From: Yinghuangia sp045039925
GTDB taxonomy: Bacteria; Actinomycetota; Actinomycetes; Streptomycetales; Streptomycetaceae
DNA length: 64,000 nt
Reading direction: 5' to 3'
Assembly: GCA_045039925.1 (NCBI GenBank)
Contig: CP108400.1
Span: forward strand, 7,998,001-8,062,000
Positions 1 through 7,696 of the stretch are shown piece after piece. The number at the start of each line of letters is the position of its first letter. The stretch's first letter is position 1. Below the pieces are notes generated by a model. The model was given only the letters and a program-made list of their open reading frames with translations, did no database searches and was not told the DNA's origin. The translations under genes were made by a program, and so were the position numbers.

Positions 1-328
1 CGTCGGTCATGTCGACCCCAATGACCCGCCCGGTGGGGCCGACGAGCTGCGCGAGGACGTAGCAGTCCCGGCCGGTGCCGCACCCCAGGTCGAGCACGGT
101 TGCGCCGTCGATGGCGGGCGGGATCGGGGAACCGCAGCCGTAGAAGCGGTCCATCACCTCGTCGTTCACGTTCTTGAGTGCTTCCACAACGTGCGTCGGC
201 GGGGCCTCCGCCGCGCAGCACGCCGACGTCTGCAGGTCGGCTGACGAGCTCAGCACCTTGCCGTAGTAGTCCCTCACCGCGTCCGCGACGGCGGAGCCGT
301 CGGTTGCGGGGGTCGTCGAGTTCGCCAT
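1..328 (-). CDS. arsM: Arsenite S-adenosylmethionine methyltransferase, cut by window edge
   Basis: The frame reads from an ATG at 328 off the left edge, so only the first 109 residues are present. Residues 75-110 carry the SAM-binding motif V-L-D-L-G-C-G-T-G-R-D-C-Y-V followed by a G-V-D-M-T strand end, which is characteristic of ArsM rather than a generic methyltransferase. An upstream S-A-C-C pair (about residues 36-39) matches the N-terminal arsenic-binding cysteines of the family. ArsM methylates trivalent arsenic in the cytoplasm. An ArsR-type gene lies upstream on the same strand, which supports the assignment. The C-terminal cysteine and the true end lie outside the window. Confidence 0.85.
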   Translation of the reverse strand, partial: MANSTTPATDGSAVADAVRDYYGKVLSSSADLQTSACCAAEAPPTHVVEALKNVNDEVMDRFYGCGSPIPPAIDGATVLDLGCGTGRDCYVLAQLVGPTGRVIGVDMTD

Positions 329-989
329 ACCGCTCCTCGAAGTCGCGCGAGTCGGTCTGCCCAGGCGGGTGCGGCCGAACCTAGCCGCCGCATCGGGCGC
401 GGAGGTGTCCGCAGGGCGAATGGGGCGCCAGCAGGCCGCTGCCTCGGCGAAACGGCCGTACGCGCGGAGCGCCATGACGCCGCCGTGCGACCGCCGGCCT
501 GCGGAACGAGATTTCGCACGGCCTCGTCGCATCGTGGCAGGCACGCGTCCGAGAATATGGGCGGCGCGTACGAAGTCCCCCTGCCCCGCCGTGTCTACCA
601 CTCGGACGGCGTACCCGAGCCGGCCGATGGCGACCCGAGGCGCACGATGTCGTGCTCCCTTACGGGTGAGGGTCCGCCAGGATGCTGCACACCTGCGATG
701 CGGCGCAGTCCGCCGGTTCGACAGCGGCTACCTTGTCCGGGAGGGTGCGCAGCGCCGTCCGCTTGCGGGTGAGTTCGGCGATGAGCACAAGCGCATCGGT
801 CGGCGCTGGACGCACACCCGTACCTGCTCGTTCTGCCGGTGCAGCGACCGGTCCCGGTCGATGCTGGCCGGGGACGGCGTGTGGACCTGCGAGCCGTGCG
901 CGGGGCGCGCCGTCGAGCTGCTGCGGTCAGGGGACCGGGCGCTGATCGCGCATCAGCGCGCCTGATCTGCGCGTCGGCAAGGTCACAGG
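329..989. other. Poorly coding stretch between arsM and arsR-like gene
   Basis: Several overlapping frames are open here because of GC bias and none is convincing over its whole length. The only protein-like signal is a C4 zinc-finger-like stretch near 800-965 on the plus strand, described separately. I see no clear operator or hairpin. It may be the site of a decayed gene between the two ars genes. Confidence 0.4.
666..965 (+). CDS. Small protein with ClpX-like C4 zinc-finger motif (doubtful)
   Basis: From a possible GTG at 666 the frame gives about 99 residues. The last 45 contain C-S-F-C, then after about 18 residues C-E-P-C, with L-A-G-D-G-V-W-T between them. This spacing resembles the zinc-binding domain at the start of ClpX (C-x2-C-x~18-C-x2-C), which actinomycetes also carry as small stand-alone proteins. 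The first half does not look conserved and has no obvious ribosome binding site, so the start is unknown and the gene may be a remnant. It runs opposite to both ars genes. Confidence 0.3.
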   Translation: MRVRQDAAHLRCGAVRRFDSGYLVREGAQRRPLAGEFGDEHKRIGRRWTHTRTCSFCRCSDRSRSMLAGDGVWTCEPCAGRAVELLRSGDRALIAHQRA

Positions 990-1367
990 TCAGGCGGCTT
1001 CAGCGCTGGCGGTGGTGACGCTGTCGAGGATGGTGCCGACCAGGTCAAGGCCGTCGTGCACGAGGGTGAACCAGGCCCAGGTGCCGCGCTTGTCGCGGGT
1101 GAGCAGCCCGGCGTCGACGAGGATCTTCAGGTGATGGCTGATCGTCGGCTGACGCAGGCCGAGACAGTCGGCCAGGTCGCAGACGCACGCTTCGCCGGCA
1201 GGTGCCGAGGCGACAAGGCTGAGGAGCTGGAGCCGGGTGGGATCGGCGACGACCCGGAGCGTGCGCGCCAGTTCCTCGGCGTCCGCACGGGTCAGTGGAG
1301 CGTTGGCGGGGGTGCTGCCGCAACTGGTCTGCTCGTTCGGTCCGACCGCCGGACAGGTGGTCGAGGG
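990..1367 (-). CDS. arsR: ArsR/SmtB-family metal-responsive repressor, normal start codon missing
   Basis: The frame encodes a complete winged-helix domain: V-A-D-P-T-R-L-Q-L-L, then the metal-binding E-A-C-V-C-D-L, then the recognition helix L-R-Q-P-T-I-S-H-H-L-K and the wing K-R-G-T-W-A-W-F. The C-V-C pair is the arsenite-sensing motif of ArsR. In this frame there is no ATG, GTG or TTG between the upstream stop (1368-1370) and the conserved part. The expected N-terminus is replaced by a fragment of an LLM oxidoreductase in another frame. Such a protein would normally repress arsM and itself. Here expression would need an unusual start, so it may be a 5'-truncated gene. Confidence 0.7.
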   Translation of the reverse strand, partial: PSTTCPAVGPNEQTSCGSTPANAPLTRADAEELARTLRVVADPTRLQLLSLVASAPAGEACVCDLADCLGLRQPTISHHLKILVDAGLLTRDKRGTWAWFTLVHDGLDLVGTILDSVTTASAEAA

Positions 1368-1531
1368 TCAAGGGCGTGCATTGCCGTCGCGGTGGGCGTC
1401 CGTGCTGCCATCTGGGTGATCGCGGTGCCCAGGGAAATGGGTGAGGTCCGCGCCGCGATCCATGTCAACGGCGTGAAGGCGTCCGAGCCCCAGGACTCGG
1501 CGGTCCACACCGAGTCGAAGCCGAGCCGCAT
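1345..1531 (-). pseudogene. N-terminal scrap of an LLM-class F420-type oxidoreductase, frameshifted
   Basis: From the ATG at 1531 the frame reads L-G-F-D-S-V-W-T-A-E-S-W-G-S-D and later Q-M-A-A-R-T-P-T-A-T-A-M-H-A-L, a typical early segment of luciferase-like oxidoreductases. At about 1371 the homology jumps one frame, to T-L-D-H-L-S-G-G-R, and then stops where the arsR-like gene begins. The usual first 20-odd residues and about 250 downstream residues are absent. A GAGGAG precedes the ATG. I read it as a deletion remnant fused to the 5' end of arsR. Confidence 0.65.
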
Positions 1532-1635
1532 CGGTTCTCCTCGTCCGCGCGTGTGCCGGCGACGACCCGAGGACTCGGTGGTGTCGCCGAATCGCCTGCG
1601 GCATCCCCTCCTGGCAGGCATGGACGGATGGGTCG

Positions 1636-2853
1636 TCAGGCGCCCGGAATGTCGGCGAGTTCGGCGAGAGCGGCGTAATGGCGGTCGGGGCTGCCGAACA
1701 TCAGCGCGGTGCTCATCGCGCGCTTCACGTACAAGTGCGCGGGGTGCTCCCAGGTGAAGCCGATGCCGCCGTGCATGTGGAGGCTTTCCTCCGCTGTGCG
1801 CACCGAGATCTCGCCGACGTGGGCGGAGGCGAGGGCTGCGGCGAGGTGGAAGTCGCCGGAGTCCTCCGCGGCGCAGGCGGCCGCGTACCGGGCGGTGGCT
1901 CGGGCGGCGGCCAGGTCGGCCCACAGTTCGGCGGCGCGGTGCCGGAGCGCCTGGAACGAGCCGATCGGGCGGCCGAACTGATGGCGTGTGCGCAGGTATT
2001 CGACGGCGGTGTCCAACGCCTGCTCGGCGGTGCCGAACTGCTCGGAGGCCAGCAGGGCCGCACCGGTCTCCAGCGTGTACCGCAAGGCGCCGACCGCGAC
2101 GACCGGGTCCGCGAGGATCCGGGCTTCGGTGTCGCGCAGTTCCAGGGTGCTCAGCGGTCGGGTGGCGTCCAGGCTTGTTGCGCGGGTGGCGCCGGCGCCT
2201 GCGGCGTCCCCGCGAACCAGGGCCAGGTGCGCGGCCCCGTCCACGAGCACCGGGACGACGAGCAGATCGGCCCGGTCCGCGGCGAGCACATGAGGGACGG
2301 TTCCGGTGAGCGCGAGGCCGCTGCCCGCCCGGACCCCCGTGACGGTGGCGGCGAAGCCCGCGTCCGGCGCCTGGTGCGCGGGAACTGCCAACGTGGCAGT
2401 GATGGTTCCCGCAGCGAGGGCGCTCAACTCGTCGGCGACGTCGGCTTCGGCCCAGGGGCCACAGCTGAGCAAGGCCGTGGTGGCGAGGACGGCACTCGCG
2501 AAGTAGGGGACAGGTGCCAGGTACCGCCCCAACTCCTCAAGGACCAACGCGGCTTCCCTGGCGGTGGCCCCCGCGCCGCCGAGGTTCTCGGGTATCAACA
2601 GGCCCGCGAGGCCCATGTCGTGGGCCAGGATGTTCCACAGCTCGTCGTCGTACGGCTGGTCGGGTGTGTCGAGTCGGGCCAACACCTTTTGCCACGAACT
2701 GCGTTCGCCGAGCAGATCGCGCAGGGTGGCGCGCAGGTCGTCCTCGACCTCGCTGTGGAGCAGCGAGGGGATCGGCGGGTTGGCCGGGCCTGTCGGACGC
2801 TTGGGGTCGGCGGGGTGCGGGCGGGCCGTGTCGCCAAGGCCGGTCGGGGTCAC
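1636..2853 (-). CDS. Acyl-CoA dehydrogenase, second member of a pair
   Basis: The 405-residue protein starts at GTG 2853, which overlaps the stop of the upstream dehydrogenase by four bases (GTGA), so the two are translationally coupled. It has an N-terminal helical domain, a beta domain with weakened FAD/substrate loops, and a C-terminal helical domain with R-T-R-H-Q-F-G-R-P-I-G-S-F-Q-A and L-H-M-H-G-G-I-G-F-T-W-E-H-P. These are hallmarks of acyl-CoA dehydrogenases, which introduce the alpha-beta double bond into acyl-CoA thioesters using FAD. Adjacent unequal pairs like this form alpha2-beta2 heterotetramers in actinobacterial steroid side-chain breakdown (ChsE type). By analogy I infer a heteromer acting on a bulky acyl-CoA. 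Confidence 0.9.
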   Translation of the reverse strand: MTPTGLGDTARPHPADPKRPTGPANPPIPSLLHSEVEDDLRATLRDLLGERSSWQKVLARLDTPDQPYDDELWNILAHDMGLAGLLIPENLGGAGATAREAALVLEELGRYLAPVPYFASAVLATTALLSCGPWAEADVADELSALAAGTITATLAVPAHQAPDAGFAATVTGVRAGSGLALTGTVPHVLAADRADLLVVPVLVDGAAHLALVRGDAAGAGATRATSLDATRPLSTLELRDTEARILADPVVAVGALRYTLETGAALLASEQFGTAEQALDTAVEYLRTRHQFGRPIGSFQALRHRAAELWADLAAARATARYAAACAAEDSGDFHLAAALASAHVGEISVRTAEESLHMHGGIGFTWEHPAHLYVKRAMSTALMFGSPDRHYAALAELADIPGA

Positions 2854-4061
2854 CGGGGGACGTCCTTCCAGGGGAGCTTCGTGTCGGTGCGCGGTTCGCG
2901 GGGCAGGTCGAGGACCCGGTCGGCGATGACGCCGCGCAGGACCTCGTTGGTGCCGCCTTCGATGGAGTTGGCGCGGGTGCGCAGGTAGTGGAAGCCGGTG
3001 CAGCGGACTTGTCCGCTGCCGGTCATCTCGCTGCGTCGGAACGTCCAGTCGTCGTAGGTGAGAGCGTCCGGGCCGCTGAGTTCGAGGTGCAGGCGGGTGG
3101 TCTCCTGGGCGATCGCCGCGTACGCGAGCTTCGCCGCGGAGCCCTCGGGGCCGGGCTTTCCGGCGGCGCCCGCCTGGCGGGTGCGCTCGTTGCCGATGCG
3201 GGCGGCCTCGGCGCGTACCCACAGGCGCAGCAGCCGGTGGTGCAGGCCGGGGGTGCGCAGGTCCGGGCGTTCACGCCACAGGCGCATGAGGTCGCCGACC
3301 GGGCCGCCTTCGCGCGGTGCGGCCGCGGCGCCGATGGCGACGCGTTCGTTCATCAGGGTGGTGGTGGCGACGGCCCAGCCCTGACCGAGTTCGCCGACCC
3401 GCATGGCGTCGGGTACGCGGACGCCGGTGAGGAAGACCTCGTTGAACTCGGCCTGCCCGGTGGCCTGCCGCAGCGGGCGGACCTCGACGCCCGGGGCGTG
3501 CATGTCCACGATGAAGTACGTCATGCCCCGGTGTTTGGGCAGGTCCGGGTCGGTGCGGGCGAGCAGCATGGCCCATCGGGAGTGGTGGGCCAGGGACGTC
3601 CACACCTTCTGCCCGTTCACCACCCAGGAGTCGCCGTCGCGCACCGCGCGAGTGGCCAGCCCCGCGAGGTCGGATCCGGCGCCGGGCTCGCTGAAGAGCT
3701 GGCACCAGACCTCCTCGCCGGTCCACAGCGGGCGCAGCAGGCGCCCGCGTTGCGCGTCGGTGCCGTGCGCGAGCACGGTAGGGGCGCCCATGCCGAGGCC
3801 GATGGGATTGCGTGCGGCGTTGAGCCGGGTCACGCCCGCGGCTTCGAGTTCGTCGTCGACGGCCTGCTGGAGCGCGCGGGAGGCCGCCAGGCCGCCGAGG
3901 CCGACCGGCGCGTGCACCCACGCGAGCCCCGCGTCGTAACGGTGCCCGAGGAACTCCTGCTGGGACATGCCGGCCGGGTCGTGCCGGATGACAAGCTCGC
4001 GCACCCGGGTGCGAATGCTGTCGTGGTCTTCCAACGAACCCTCCGAAGGACGTAGGAGCAC
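2850..4061 (-). CDS. Acyl-CoA dehydrogenase, first member of a pair
   Basis: The 403-residue frame begins at GTG 4061. An in-frame TTG at 4034 sits 4 nt behind a GGAGGG and is an equally good or better start. Motifs include C-Q-L-F-S-E-P-G-A-G-S-D-L-A-G (residues 120-134, substrate/FAD loop), V-N-G-Q-K-V-W-T-S (148-156) and N-S-I-E-G-G-T-N-E-V-L-R-G near the C-terminus. It oxidises acyl-CoA with FAD. It is the promoter-proximal gene of a two-gene operon with the dehydrogenase that overlaps its stop. A perfect ATGCAT palindrome lies about 40-60 bp upstream, which suggests control by the nearby MarR. Confidence 0.9.
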   Translation of the reverse strand: MLLRPSEGSLEDHDSIRTRVRELVIRHDPAGMSQQEFLGHRYDAGLAWVHAPVGLGGLAASRALQQAVDDELEAAGVTRLNAARNPIGLGMGAPTVLAHGTDAQRGRLLRPLWTGEEVWCQLFSEPGAGSDLAGLATRAVRDGDSWVVNGQKVWTSLAHHSRWAMLLARTDPDLPKHRGMTYFIVDMHAPGVEVRPLRQATGQAEFNEVFLTGVRVPDAMRVGELGQGWAVATTTLMNERVAIGAAAAPREGGPVGDLMRLWRERPDLRTPGLHHRLLRLWVRAEAARIGNERTRQAGAAGKPGPEGSAAKLAYAAIAQETTRLHLELSGPDALTYDDWTFRRSEMTGSGQVRCTGFHYLRTRANSIEGGTNEVLRGVIADRVLDLPREPRTDTKLPWKDVPR

Positions 4062-4101
4062 TGGAGCGTCCGCTCGGGGCCGCCATGTGGGACTCAGTCA
4101 T

Positions 4102-4119
4102 ACATGCATTGATGCATGT
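4102..4119. promoter_or_regulatory. ATGCAT-type operator, site 1
   Basis: ACATGCATTGATGCATGT is a perfect inverted repeat with 8-bp arms and a 2-bp centre. It lies just upstream of the acyl-CoA dehydrogenase pair. Its centre is exactly 100 bp from that of site 2. Confidence 0.75.
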
Positions 4120-4202
4120 CTTCAAGCTACCTGGTCGGTCTGCGGAATCCGGTCGGTGAATTCGCGGATGAAGAACGCAAAACAAGGGTCTCCCCTTGAA
4201 GT

Positions 4203-4218
4203 CATGCATCAATGCATG
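4203..4218. promoter_or_regulatory. ATGCAT-type operator, site 2
   Basis: CATGCATCAATGCATG has 7-bp arms and a 2-bp centre. It lies upstream of the broken acyl-CoA ligase gene on the plus strand. The flanks are homologous to those of site 4 at 5450. Confidence 0.75.
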
Positions 4219-4268
4219 TATGAGTTGCGTGCGGGGTTCAGACACCCGTCCGCCGTCCGTCGCCGCTG

Positions 4269-4583
4269 TTGCCCGAACGAATGGATCCGAGGTGGAGGGC
4301 ACTGCTCGCCGCATGGAAGATCCGGGCCGTGCCGATCAACATCAACTACCGTTATGTCGAAGCCGAGTTGGACTACCTCTTCGGAGACGCCGACCTGATC
4401 GCCATGGTCTACGAGCGAGGAAGCGTGAAGCCCGCGTACGACGAACTTGCCGCGCCTTGCCGCACATTGCTGGCCGGCTACAAGGTGCCGCGCGCGCTTG
4501 TCCTCACCGAGGGAATCGGCCGCACGAACGTCGGAAAGGCCGACTACACCTGGGCGATGGCAGTTGCCGCCCAGGGCACTTGA
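4269..4583 (+). pseudogene. Fatty-acyl-CoA synthetase with large internal deletion
   Basis: About 104 residues from TTG 4269, or ATG 4281, join two distant parts of an AMP-forming ligase. The first half (A-A-W-K-I-R-A-V-P-I-N-I-N-Y-R-Y-V) matches the region near residue 90-130 of FadD-like enzymes. The second half (L-A-G-Y-K-V-P-R, then G-K-A-D-Y-T-W-A) matches the extreme C-terminus, including the usual A10 catalytic lysine context. The ATP-binding core and the first ~85 residues are missing, so it cannot be active. It sits behind operator site 2, so the intact ancestor was probably co-regulated with the dehydrogenase pair. Confidence 0.7.
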
Positions 4584-4779
4584 GCACAGAAGCGAGGCGG
4601 GTACCGGTAAGAGCCATCGTCGCGGAACCGACGGCCTCGGCAACCCGACGAATGTTCAGCGGCTGCGCGGGATCGTTGTGCACCAGCGCCACGGCGGCGT
4701 CGAGAATGCGGTCCCGGGACAGGCGAGGGGGTCGGCCGCGCCCCCGATGTGGGGAGGCGCGCGCTGACTTCGGAGTCAT
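4504..4779 (-). pseudogene. TetR-family regulator, truncated after the helix-turn-helix
   Basis: From ATG 4779, with a GGGAGG 6 nt upstream, the frame reads R-G-R-G-R-P-P-R-L-S-R-D-R-I-L-D-A-A-V-A-L and then R-R-V-A-E-A-V-G-S-A-T-M-A-L. This is a TetR DNA-binding domain ending exactly before the conserved Y-R-Y. Beyond about 4608 the frame is unrelated, and the tail runs antisense into the end of the broken acyl-CoA ligase. The sequence resembles the intact TetR at 39747-40487 (same G-R-G-R-P-P-R-L-S-R start), so the two are probably paralogues. The ligand-binding domain is missing. Confidence 0.65.
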
Positions 4780-4807
4780 GTGCGCCTCCCGCCGCGCCGG
4801 AGACCGG

Positions 4808-5365
4808 TCATTCCGCCGTGGCGTCGCGGTGGCCCTGTTCGGAGATGTCCGGAGCGAGGCCTTCGCTCGCGGCACCCTTCGACCAGGCTTCGCCGAAGCG
4901 TTCCAGCAACTCACCCAGAGCGGCGCGGTCTTCGGATGTCCAGTCCTTGATGGCCCAGGCGATGTCCCGGCGGCCGACGGCCTGGGCGCGCTCGCAGGCG
5001 GCGAGGCCTTCCTCGCTCAGGTCGAGCAGGCCGATGCGACGGTGGGACGGGTGGGCGGTCCGGGTGATGAACCCGTCCTCTTCCAGCGGGGCGACCTGCC
5101 GACTGGCGGTGGACTGGTTGACTCCGAGGTTGCGGGCCAGGTCGGTGACCGACAGCGGACCGGTCCGCCGCAGCAACAGGAGGATCGCCAAGCCGGATTC
5201 GTGCGTGTCGATCTCGGCGAGGCGCCGCAGGCGCCGTCGCGACGCCGGGAGGCGGCTCATGGCCGTGATCTGGCCGATGAACGCCTCGATGCGCCGGACC
5301 GCCGGGTCGTTTTCCGATTTGCGTGCCACAGGCACTGTCTTACATGCATTGATGCATAACTGCAA
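4808..5365 (-). CDS. MarR-family transcriptional regulator
   Basis: The protein has up to 185 residues with a winged-helix core: G-P-L-S-V-T-D-L-A-R-N-L-G-V-N-Q-S-T-A-S-R (recognition helix), followed by L-E-E-D-G-F-I-T-R and a wing with H-P-S-H-R-R-I. MarR proteins are dimeric repressors released by small aromatic or acyl ligands. The ATG at 5365 would translate through the palindrome at 5344-5357. GTG 5335 or 5329 would leave the operator outside the gene and are plausible alternatives. The operator at its own start implies autoregulation, and the same site recurs at three neighbouring promoters. Confidence 0.85.
   Translation of the reverse strand: MQLCINACKTVPVARKSENDPAVRRIEAFIGQITAMSRLPASRRRLRRLAEIDTHESGLAILLLLRRTGPLSVTDLARNLGVNQSTASRQVAPLEEDGFITRTAHPSHRRIGLLDLSEEGLAACERAQAVGRRDIAWAIKDWTSEDRAALGELLERFGEAWSKGAASEGLAPDISEQGHRDATAE
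5344..5357. promoter_or_regulatory. ATGCAT-type operator, site 3
   Basis: ATGCATTGATGCAT overlaps the 5' end of the marR frame. The surrounding bases (TACATGCATTGATGCAT, then CAAGC) match site 1. Confidence 0.75.
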
Positions 5366-5449
5366 GCCGAACGGCTGTCGTCGGCGGAGCGGGCCTCGTC
5401 AGGTAATTTGCGGATGACATACAAAAAAAATGCCCGTCGGCATTGATGT

Positions 5450-5465
5450 CATGCATCTATGCATG
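5450..5465. promoter_or_regulatory. ATGCAT-type operator, site 4
   Basis: CATGCATCTATGCATG has 7-bp arms. It lies 90 bp upstream of the plus-strand gene at 5556. The flanks (GTCATGCATC, ATGTATG, GTTGCG) match those of site 2. Confidence 0.75.
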
Positions 5466-5555
5466 TATGTGTTGCGGTGTACGCCTGACACCGCCGCCGT
5501 CCGCCTCCGATGCCGCCGGCCCGGTCTCGGCAGCGCCAGGACCCGAGGAGACCTG

Positions 5556-6605
5556 ATGACCATCGATGTGCAGCACCTCAACGAGATCCTCCGCCCCGCC
5601 GCCCCGCCCCAGGTGATCCAGGACCTCTACACCCGGGACCAGTACGAGCGGATGCTCGGAGTCGTCAAGAACCACGGCCCATGGCCCACGATCGGCGCGC
5701 ACCACTTCAACACCGTCGAGGAGCTGGTGGCCACGTCGAACGGCGGCAGCGCCGAGCGGGTGGCGTTCACCCTCGACGACATCGCCTCCGCGCACTTCCG
5801 GGGCTTCTTCGCCGAGAACTCCGTCTCGTACTACCCGGAGCTGCACGACTGCTTCTACAACGAGCGGTTCCTCGACATGGCGAAGGACTACTGGGGCGGC
5901 GCGCAGTACGCGCGGCCGACCATGATGCTCTTCAACTTCTGCGGTCCGCACAACAGCGGGCTCAACTCCCACATCGACGCCGTCACCTTCCGCGGAATCC
6001 GGATCGAGAACTCCCCGGTGTGGCTGCAGAACGTGATGGGCCGCTCGGGGCTGTTCACCGACCACCTGGTGAAGATGGCGCAGGTCATCACGTGGTGGTA
6101 CCTGGGTGAGAACGGCACCTTCACCTACTGGCCCGACGGTCCCCTCGGCGACCCGCGGCGCCTCGAACACCCGCTGTGGAACAAGGGCGTCGTCGTACAG
6201 AACGAGGCCATGTTCCACCGCGGCGACCCGGTCGGCCGCCCGGACGAGCGGGACATCTCCGGGCTGAAGCACCGCTCCCTGATCGGCTACGACGCGGACC
6301 GCGACGACTGGGCGGTCACCACCGACGACCAGGTGGTCCGCCGCTACCAGCCGAACGAGATGCGGTTGCTCGTGCACTGGAACGCCGAGGTCTACAACGA
6401 CCTCGACGAGGTCAAGAAGAACATGGACCACTCCGACGACCTCACCCACGACATGGTCTTCGAGCGCCTCCTCGCCGACATGCGCGCCCGCGGCGTGACC
6501 GTCGCGGAACCCTCCGAGCCGCTGCACGACAAGGAGTTCATCCGCGCGCTCATCGCGACGTACTCCATCACCCCGGTCAAGGACTGGGCCCGCCCGGCCG
6601 CCTGA
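5556..6605 (+). CDS. Protein of unknown function with a possible Fe(II)/2-oxoglutarate oxygenase triad
   Basis: The start is ATG 5556, 5 nt after GAGGAG; the product has 349 residues. I do not recognise a named family with certainty. H139-x-D141 (N-S-H-I-D-A-V) and a distal H221 (A-M-F-H-R-G-D) with R240 behind it fit the facial triad and co-substrate arginine of phytanoyl-CoA-dioxygenase-like enzymes, which would hydroxylate an organic or acyl-CoA substrate. It forms a short operon with the NTF2-like gene 40 bp downstream and is preceded by an ATGCAT operator. The triad spacing of 80 residues is within the family range, but the assignment is inference. Confidence 0.6.
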   Translation: MTIDVQHLNEILRPAAPPQVIQDLYTRDQYERMLGVVKNHGPWPTIGAHHFNTVEELVATSNGGSAERVAFTLDDIASAHFRGFFAENSVSYYPELHDCFYNERFLDMAKDYWGGAQYARPTMMLFNFCGPHNSGLNSHIDAVTFRGIRIENSPVWLQNVMGRSGLFTDHLVKMAQVITWWYLGENGTFTYWPDGPLGDPRRLEHPLWNKGVVVQNEAMFHRGDPVGRPDERDISGLKHRSLIGYDADRDDWAVTTDDQVVRRYQPNEMRLLVHWNAEVYNDLDEVKKNMDHSDDLTHDMVFERLLADMRARGVTVAEPSEPLHDKEFIRALIATYSITPVKDWARPAA

Positions 6606-6645
6606 CCGCGGACGCCGCCATCCACCACGACCCGAGGGAAAGCGC

Positions 6646-7128
6646 ATGACCGCCCACGACCACCTTGCCGCCCATCAGTTGATCAACCGCTGGTGGATCA
6701 ACTACGACGAAGGCCACCTCGACGCACTCGGCGACCTGATGACCGAGGACTGTCACACCAGTTCCCGCACCGACACCGGGGAGCACCCGCACGAAGACTT
6801 CATCCGCTCCGACGCGCGCGGGCGCGAGGCCGCGACGACGTGGAAGAAGGAGCACCGCCGCCACAGCCCCTACCCCCTGCGGCACCACGCGGCGAACATC
6901 TGCGTCACCGCGGAGCGCGGCGACGAACTCGACCTGGATTCCTATCTCTTCGTCACCCAGATCGTCGACCGCAAGCCCAGCGCCCTGTCCAGCGGGATCG
7001 TCCGCTGGACGCTGACGCGCACCGGCGACGGCTACCGGGTCCGGCGCCAAGAGGTGATCCTCGACGCGATCGAATCGGCGCCGTTCCACACCGTGGATCT
7101 CGTTGCGGACCGCCAGAAGACCTGGTGA
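6646..7128 (+). CDS. SnoaL/NTF2-like fold protein
   Basis: This 160-residue protein starts at ATG 6646 behind GAGGG. It has the typical SnoaL-like layout: an N-terminal helix with L-I-N-R-W-W-I-N-Y-D-E-G-H-L-D-A-L-G-D-L-M-T-E-D, a middle strand region with S-P-Y-P-L-R-H-H, and a C-terminal R-W-T-L-T-R-T-G-D-G-Y-R-V strand. Members are small cone-shaped cyclases, isomerases or accessory subunits of ring-hydroxylating oxygenases. It follows the putative oxygenase gene by 40 bp and probably works with it. A fragment of a close relative (S-P-Y-P-L-R-H) survives near 51120. Confidence 0.75.
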   Translation: MTAHDHLAAHQLINRWWINYDEGHLDALGDLMTEDCHTSSRTDTGEHPHEDFIRSDARGREAATTWKKEHRRHSPYPLRHHAANICVTAERGDELDLDSYLFVTQIVDRKPSALSSGIVRWTLTRTGDGYRVRRQEVILDAIESAPFHTVDLVADRQKTW

Positions 7129-7264
7129 ACAGCGTGGCCGCCTGACGCTGCGGCGCGCCCCTGTCAGGGCCGCCGGCGCCCCACGCCGCGCACCTGCTCC
7201 ACCGCCCGGGCTTCCGCCGTGCCCGGGCGCGGCACGACGGCACGACCGGCCCCTCCGGGGGCCG

Positions 7265-7696
7265 GTCGCCGTCGCGGAGTGGATGCAGAGTCGGTTGCTT
7301 CAGTACCGGAACGTCTCGATGACCATCGACTCGGTCGAGATCGGGTCGTACATCACCAAGTACGCCATCAACCGCGACTTCGGCGCGGTGCTCACCCAGT
7401 TGTGGGTCGCCGACCCCGAACCCGTGGTGTTCGCCCAGTGGTTCTCCGCCAGCCCGTTCAACATCCTTGGCTGGAACAACCCGCAGGCCGACGCCGCGCT
7501 GCTGGCCGGCCGCGGCAGCAGTGACCCCGCGGTACGCAAGCAGGCGTACTCCGATCTCCAGAAGGCCCTTGCCGCGGATCTGCCGCTGTGGGTGTACGCG
7601 GAGTCGGCGAACGGCCCGATCTTCAACGACAAGGTGACCGGCATCGAGCACTACAACGCCGGCGTCTTCTTCATGGACCGCATCGGCCGGAAGTAG
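7265..7696 (+). pseudogene. C-terminal remnant of an oligopeptide-type ABC substrate-binding protein
   Basis: The frame from about 7265 to the stop at 7696 encodes the last ~140 residues of a family-5 solute-binding protein: A-V-A-E-W-M-Q-S-R-L, then V-A-D-P-E-P, W-N-N-P-Q-A-D-A-A-L-L-A-G-R-G, A-V-R-K-Q-A-Y-S-D-L-Q-K-A-L and G-I-E-H-Y-N-A-G. It aligns over its full length with the C-terminus of the intact protein at 15098-16699. The signal peptide and first ~390 residues are gone, so it is non-functional. It sits between the NTF2-like gene and the SDR genes, on the plus strand. Confidence 0.75.

Noticed and set aside
369..800. Long plus-strand open frame before the zinc-finger-like motif
   Set aside because: The amino-acid composition is arginine-rich shadow-like, with no conserved motif or ribosome binding site. 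Only the last part resembles a protein, so I did not annotate the full frame.
5429..5445. Run of A (5422-5430) as an intrinsic terminator U-tract
   Set aside because: There is no stable stem next to it and it sits within the duplicated promoter region, so it is more likely part of an AT-rich promoter.
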